NCBI GenBank assembly: GCA_903845125.1
Contig: CAIMWS010000421.1
Span: forward strand, 1 to 36,540
DNA: 36,540 bases
Source of the DNA: an uncultured Verrucomicrobiota bacterium
GTDB taxonomy: Bacteria > Verrucomicrobiota > Verrucomicrobiia > Limisphaerales > UBA1319
Direction: 5' to 3'
In this document: piece after piece, positions 34,001 through 36,540 of the stretch
How the letters are laid out: each line of letters opens with the position of its first letter
Numbering within the stretch: position 1 is the first letter of the stretch
Made by a program: the position numbers and the translations under genes
The notes under the pieces: model-generated
What the model was told of the DNA's origin: nothing
The model's input: only the letters and a program-made list of their open reading frames with translations
The model's database searches: none

Positions 34001-35072
34001 ACGCGGCCACATTATCCGTCTTGACCGGCACCACGGAGAGCGTGGCCACGGTGCTCGTCACGGAACCGCTGGTATTGACCAGTTTGCAGCTGAACAGGCT
34101 GTTGCTGTCCGCCAGGGTCACCAGCGGCAGGTAATACCCGGACTCGGTGGCCCCGGCGATGGTCTGCCCGTTGCGGCTCCACTGGAAAGTCACCGTGGGA
34201 TCGATGACGGTGCTGATTTTGAAAGGCGCGGATCCACCTTCCCACACCGTGGCGTTTTGGGGCTGGCTCACAATGTTCGGGCCAGGGGGTGGCAGCAGCA
34301 GATCGCTGGTGGCGAATTTGCCTGGCTCAAAAGTGAAAATGCGGACCTCATCCAGCAGGCCCAAAGCCCCGGCGTTGGCGCCAGGATGGCCCACATAAAT
34401 GTCGCCTGTAATGGCATTCGTGATTTTTTCGGAATAACTGGCGCCTTTCTTGACGCCGTCCACGTAAAAGGTGACGGTGCCATTGTCATTCACGATGGCC
34501 AGGTGCGTCCATTTGGTGGTGTCCGCCACCACGGGTTCGCCCACATCGCCTTTGCCGTTGACCGTGCCAAAGTAAGAGGAGGTGCCATCCCCATTGCTTT
34601 GGATCCGGATCACCAGGCTGCCGGCGGATTGGCCGGAATTCAACAGCCAGGATCCGCTGCCACCCACAAAACCCTTGCCCTCGGGCAACGCCCACAGCTC
34701 GAGCCCATAGTTGGTGGCGGGTGGATTGTAGGTGGCGCCACCCGTTCCGGGGCTCCACATGGCGGCCTGCCGGGCCCCGTTATCGCCGAAGCGCAGGCAC
34801 TTCGTGCTGACATAGCCGGTGCCATCCAGCGGCCCGCCCACGCCCGTGGCGGTCACCACCGCATTGGCGTTCCCGGTCCCGTTGGGGCCGGTGGAAAACG
34901 CATACTGGAAACGGCGGCCGTTGCCGCTGGAGTCCCCATAGTAGTCCTGAAGTTCGCCGAAATGATACCATCCCTGGGCCGTAACGGCGGCTGATGAATT
35001 CAGCACGCCGGCCAGCAAGGATGCCATTGCTGCAATTGTGATTTTTTTCATGGTGTTTCGAATCTTGACCAA
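31047..35072 (-). CDS. Large secreted multidomain LamG / Ig-like / PA14 surface protein
   Basis: The 1341-residue protein starts at TTG 35072, preceded by GAGAGG seven bases away; the in-frame ATG at 35051 (MKKITIAAMASL) has no ribosome-binding site. Either start gives a Sec signal ending near NSSAAVTA. Domains in order: LamG-type lectin fold 1 (about 35-255), Ig-like (265-350), LamG 2 (370-585), Ig-like (595-670), LamG 3 (685-925), Ig-like (935-1020) and a SwmB/Big-like beta domain (1025-1110, VRVVFNKPMTTDTT). A PA14 domain follows (about 1120-1275, GWIKPTTSGDYTFFLRSDDA), then a C-terminal module (KLQESADLANWSDV..FYRLAE) common at the ends of verrucomicrobial secreted proteins. LamG and PA14 domains bind carbohydrate in other proteins, so adhesion or glycan binding is likely but inferred. 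No LPxTG or PEP-CTERM sorting signal is present. It ends at a strong terminator. Confidence 0.93.
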   Translation of the reverse strand: MVKIRNTMKKITIAAMASLLAGVLNSSAAVTAQGWYHFGELQDYYGDSSGNGRRFQYAFSTGPNGTGNANAVVTATGVGGPLDGTGYVSTKCLRFGDNGARQAAMWSPGTGGATYNPPATNYGLELWALPEGKGFVGGSGSWLLNSGQSAGSLVIRIQSNGDGTSSYFGTVNGKGDVGEPVVADTTKWTHLAIVNDNGTVTFYVDGVKKGASYSEKITNAITGDIYVGHPGANAGALGLLDEVRIFTFEPGKFATSDLLLPPPGPNIVSQPQNATVWEGGSAPFKISTVIDPTVTFQWSRNGQTIAGATESGYYLPLVTLADSNSLFSCKLVNTSGSVTSTVATLSVVPVKTDNVAAYRAAITKESSLVAYFPVDQCSGTVLTNLVSGGPNASLEGNATFDGRTTTAYGQRALSLNEDGDAAIPATAAFDFNSGNGTVEALVYMSHATLQPATIFAVAADGGALVRYVLQASKDGASLICSNDLATLTWAVPTNLIGRLAYVAFVFESKTNVTAYLDGQSLGTKTQPDLGTSPGQAAWIGSMGSSAPGIWAGTIDELAIYSSALSLNTIQTHYSKYVYGVNIARPSFVSQSSSRTWFAGGSPTLAVTVDGSLPFNYQWSSNGVDIAGATGASLKLANTTTNFSATYAVKVSNAAGETNSQPIVLKFVSAPDDYAQTVMKDNPISYWRLDEATGATVAADSAGANDGAYKNSLVLGAASVITQITNAAVDFTGGYVEVPYTPALNPNGPFSLEFWSKLTRFDPNADTFCPVSSQGRLGSARYGWCVYLNNDGSGYELHMGDATGVAGATRVSGATAGASGAMYHVVFAYNGTNLQVFVNGKLDFETTSGFPYTANYSAPLIIGGRNDLNFFEKGPMDEVAVYGYALSASQVQKHYGFSFVKSQVTQQPVNVSDAVETGTVTLTATVAGYPNTYQWYKDGALLEPVNNADGTAHYPQGVTGTTLVIAQATPADAGRYHLVATNPLGNSTTADATVAVAADTTAPKVAYVSAQSTANRVRVVFNKPMTTDTTGLPGNYKISDGVTVSSVALTADPSVVDVVTSGFQPGKSYTLTVSGVKDARMSQNLIGASSTSFKSYVLTPGALAFDFYAKIGGTAVETLVSDAQYPDGVYTNAILASFSTMAITTGGDLKNNPAFGALGDNYGVHIYGWIKPTTSGDYTFFLRSDDASQLWLSTDDQPANSAMIAEERGCCNPFKEPADGVTQTSATQSLVAGKSYFIEAFYKEGGGGDFCEAAWRMAGDTTAAADLKPIAGQFLSAFAPVPAAKFDLPVLAAGQITLTWTGTGKLQESADLANWSDVAGNPGSGYKVTPTASGMKFYRLAE

Positions 35073-35379
35073 TTTGAATCCTCTCGCATGTTTATGTTCT
35101 CTAAACCATCGACCTTTTTCAAGTAAATTAAACTAATCTAATATCTCGCTTCTTTCCAAACCCTCCTGCAAACTGGCAAATGGGCAAATGGGCTTGCTGG
35201 AAGGCCGGATGCCTGTTATTCTCTATTTCTGGCTGCGGGTGGAGTCCGCGCTAAAATCCGCCGCCGGATTTCTAATTGCCCTGATGCATGATATTTGAGG
35301 GTTTCAGCGAATGGCCTCGATAGAAAATGCCCGGCGATCGCCGCTGGCTTCCCGGGTTTTCCCAACCGCATGTACGGGA
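35073..35379. promoter_or_regulatory. AT-rich divergent promoter region between two surface-protein genes
   Basis: These 307 bases are the most AT-rich stretch of the window (35095-35160 especially). For the plus-strand gene, TTTCAA (35117-35122), a 16-base spacer and TAATAT (35139-35144) form a weak promoter. For the minus-strand gene, TTGAAA lies near 35120, without a good -10. A short tandem repeat (GGCAAATG twice) lies at 35175-35190. GAGAGG at 35080-35085 is the ribosome-binding site of the LamG protein. No gene is seen, apart from a possible longer N-terminus of the next gene from 35311. Confidence 0.4.
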
Positions 35380-36540
35380 ATGACCCTTCCTCACCGCGGG
35401 CTGGTGCTCTGGCTCCTGCTGCTTTTTTGCGCTGGGGTGTCGAGCCGGGCGTTGGCGGCCGTGAACCAACCGCCGGTTTTAACTGCAAATTTCGATGTCT
35501 ATCACACCCAACTGGGTCTGCCGATTATTATCGCTGTTAAGGCCACCGATGATGATACTCCAAACCAAGTCCTGACCTTTGCCATCAACGAGGAGGCGGT
35601 TGGGTTGGGTTGGACCTTCACCACCAATATAGTCAGCGACCCGGTTACGGGACTGCTCAACTATACGGCACGTTTTCTTTGGAATCCGAAACAAAGCGGA
35701 ATGTATTCGACAACAATTACGGTAGCGGATAATGGCACTCCCTCGATTTCCACCTCAAAATCTTTTGTGGTCTACGTGGGGAAGGAGCCGTTTTTTGCGA
35801 AGCCGCCAGACACGAATATTTTTGAAATGGATTCCTGGTCCTATGCGTTGCAGGCGGTGGATCCAGATCAACCCACCAACGCGTTGAGTTTCACCTTGTT
35901 ATCCGCCCCGCCGGGGTTGCAGGTCAACCCCACCAATGGCCTGCTCAGCTGGACACCCGCCGAGGATCAGGGGCCCGGTTCCAACCAAGTCACGATCAAA
36001 GTCGCCAAAAGCCTCGCCCCCACTCTCTGCGCCACGCAGAGTTTTCAAATCCATGTGTTGGAATCCAACCGCCCTCCGGTGCTCACGGTGCCGCCTAGCC
36101 AGACCATTTTGGAACTCGTGCCATGGACCGCGAAACTCGAGGCCCACGACCCCGACCTGCCAACCAATAAACTGACCTTCAGCCTGCTTTCCGGTCCTTT
36201 GGGCATGACCCTGGATACAACCACCGGCGAGTTGAATTGGACCCCATTGGAAAACCAGGGTCCCAGCACGAACCCGGTCGTCGTCGAAGTCACCGACGAT
36301 GGCGATCCTGTGCTCAGCAACCGCAACGAATTCACGCTCACCGTCCTTGAAACCAACCGCCCCCCAGTGCTGACGGCGCCGCCCAGCCAGACCATTCTGG
36401 AACTCGTGCCATGGACCGCGAAACTCGAGGCCTACGACAGCGACTTGCCAACCAATAAACTGACCTTCAGCCTGCTCAACGGCCCGGAGGGCATGACCTT
36501 GAATCCAACCACCGGTGAGTTGAGTTGGACGCCTGCTGAA
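35380..36540 (+). CDS. Large secreted protein with tandem Ig/cadherin-like repeats, 5' part
   Basis: An open frame runs from an upstream stop at 35296 through the window end, so the C-terminus is missing; at least 387 residues are visible. The ATG at 35380 starts a clean signal peptide (MTLPHRGLVLWLLLLFCAGV, cleavage near RALAA). An in-frame ATG at 35311 has GAGGG nine bases upstream and would give a longer n-region, so it remains an alternative. After NQPPVLTANFDVYHTQLG, domains of about 96 residues follow: one near 35461-35766, a divergent one at 35767-36060, and two close copies from 36061. Each has the pattern NRPPVLT.PPSQTI, then DLPTNKLTFSLL, GMTL..TTGEL.WTP and a closing VLETN. This is the putative-Ig (He_PIG/cadherin-like) repeat of large bacterial surface proteins. 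Base composition is less GC-rich than in the rest of the window. The function is probably structural or adhesive. Confidence 0.85.
   Translation, partial: MTLPHRGLVLWLLLLFCAGVSSRALAAVNQPPVLTANFDVYHTQLGLPIIIAVKATDDDTPNQVLTFAINEEAVGLGWTFTTNIVSDPVTGLLNYTARFLWNPKQSGMYSTTITVADNGTPSISTSKSFVVYVGKEPFFAKPPDTNIFEMDSWSYALQAVDPDQPTNALSFTLLSAPPGLQVNPTNGLLSWTPAEDQGPGSNQVTIKVAKSLAPTLCATQSFQIHVLESNRPPVLTVPPSQTILELVPWTAKLEAHDPDLPTNKLTFSLLSGPLGMTLDTTTGELNWTPLENQGPSTNPVVVEVTDDGDPVLSNRNEFTLTVLETNRPPVLTAPPSQTILELVPWTAKLEAYDSDLPTNKLTFSLLNGPEGMTLNPTTGELSWTPAE
36061..36540 (+). repeat. 288-bp coding tandem repeat (96-residue unit), one full and one partial copy
   Basis: The unit starting at 36061 recurs at 36349, a period of 288 bases. 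Long stretches are almost identical at DNA level, for example from the CAGACCATT block to the GACCTTCAGCCTGCT block, with scattered changes elsewhere. The array runs off the window end, so the copy number is unknown. Confidence 0.9.

Noticed and set aside
27318-34994. Long antisense frames 27318-29723 (minus) and 32145-34994 (plus)
   Set aside because: They are antisense to the YncE fusion and the LamG protein, are rich in Gly, His, Arg and Val, and lack any domain or signal.
35174-35195. Sigma-54 promoter in the GGCAAATG tandem repeat
   Set aside because: The distance between GG and GC elements is one base too long in every register tried.

Overview
The window is GC-rich DNA (clearly above 60 % G+C by eye) with long genes and short gaps. 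The gene content points to the phylum Verrucomicrobiota, probably the Pedosphaera/Limisphaera side. The signs are a PEP-CTERM-type response regulator, a DUF5695 protein next to a GH127 arabinofuranosidase, many Sec- and Tat-exported enzymes, a very large LamG/PA14 surface protein with the C-terminal module common in that phylum, and scarce Shine-Dalgarno sequences. The phylum call is inference from gene content; no rRNA gene is present.

Layout. (1) 1-1931: the 3' part of a hybrid sensor kinase (PAS, HisKA, HATPase, receiver, Hpt). (2) 11710 down to 1940, minus strand: a tightly packed five-gene transcription unit. In order it encodes a TolB-like propeller, a GH127 beta-L-arabinofuranosidase, a calcineurin-like phosphoesterase, a DUF5695 protein and a Tat-exported TIM-barrel-like protein. 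A second, Tat-exported phosphoesterase is divergent at 11893. This looks like an exported plant-glycan or glycoside degradation locus without SusC/SusD. (3) 12925-17433, plus strand: a 445-base leader, a PrsR-like sigma-54 response regulator, an exported M14 peptidase, a tRNA-Leu(CAA) with its own promoter, and a UDP-glucuronate 4-epimerase-like enzyme. (4) 22628 down to 17458, minus strand: a promoter, a PAS hybrid histidine kinase and a CheB-CheR-PAS protein, probably one operon for a non-flagellar phosphorelay. (5) 22958-25555, minus strand: a DUF502 membrane protein flanked by dispersed GC-rich repeats, then a TPR protein. (6) 25792-30053, plus strand: an MFS nucleoside-permease-like transporter, a strong hairpin, and a YncE-propeller/phosphoesterase fusion. 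(7) 30240-30960, minus strand: a NarL-type response regulator with a clear promoter and a perfect 7-4-7 dyad. (8) 31047-35072, minus strand: a 1341-residue surface protein ending at a textbook terminator. (9) 35380 to the window end, plus strand: the start of a second large secreted protein built of about 96-residue Ig/cadherin-like repeats.

Working together. The glycan locus would act in the periplasm or at the surface. The MFS carrier and the epimerase fit uptake and remodelling of sugars or nucleosides. Four signalling proteins (two hybrid kinases, one CheB-CheR-PAS, one NarL regulator) plus PrsR make this window unusually rich in phosphorelay components. The two large LamG/Ig proteins and PrsR fit a cell with an elaborate protein and polysaccharide exterior.

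No insertion sequence, phage gene, CRISPR array or rRNA was seen. The most notable points are the CheB-CheR-PAS protein paired with a hybrid kinase, the uncharacterised members of the GH127 operon, the hairpin and U-tract abutting the YncE-fusion start codon, and the promoter plus dyad of the NarL-type regulator.
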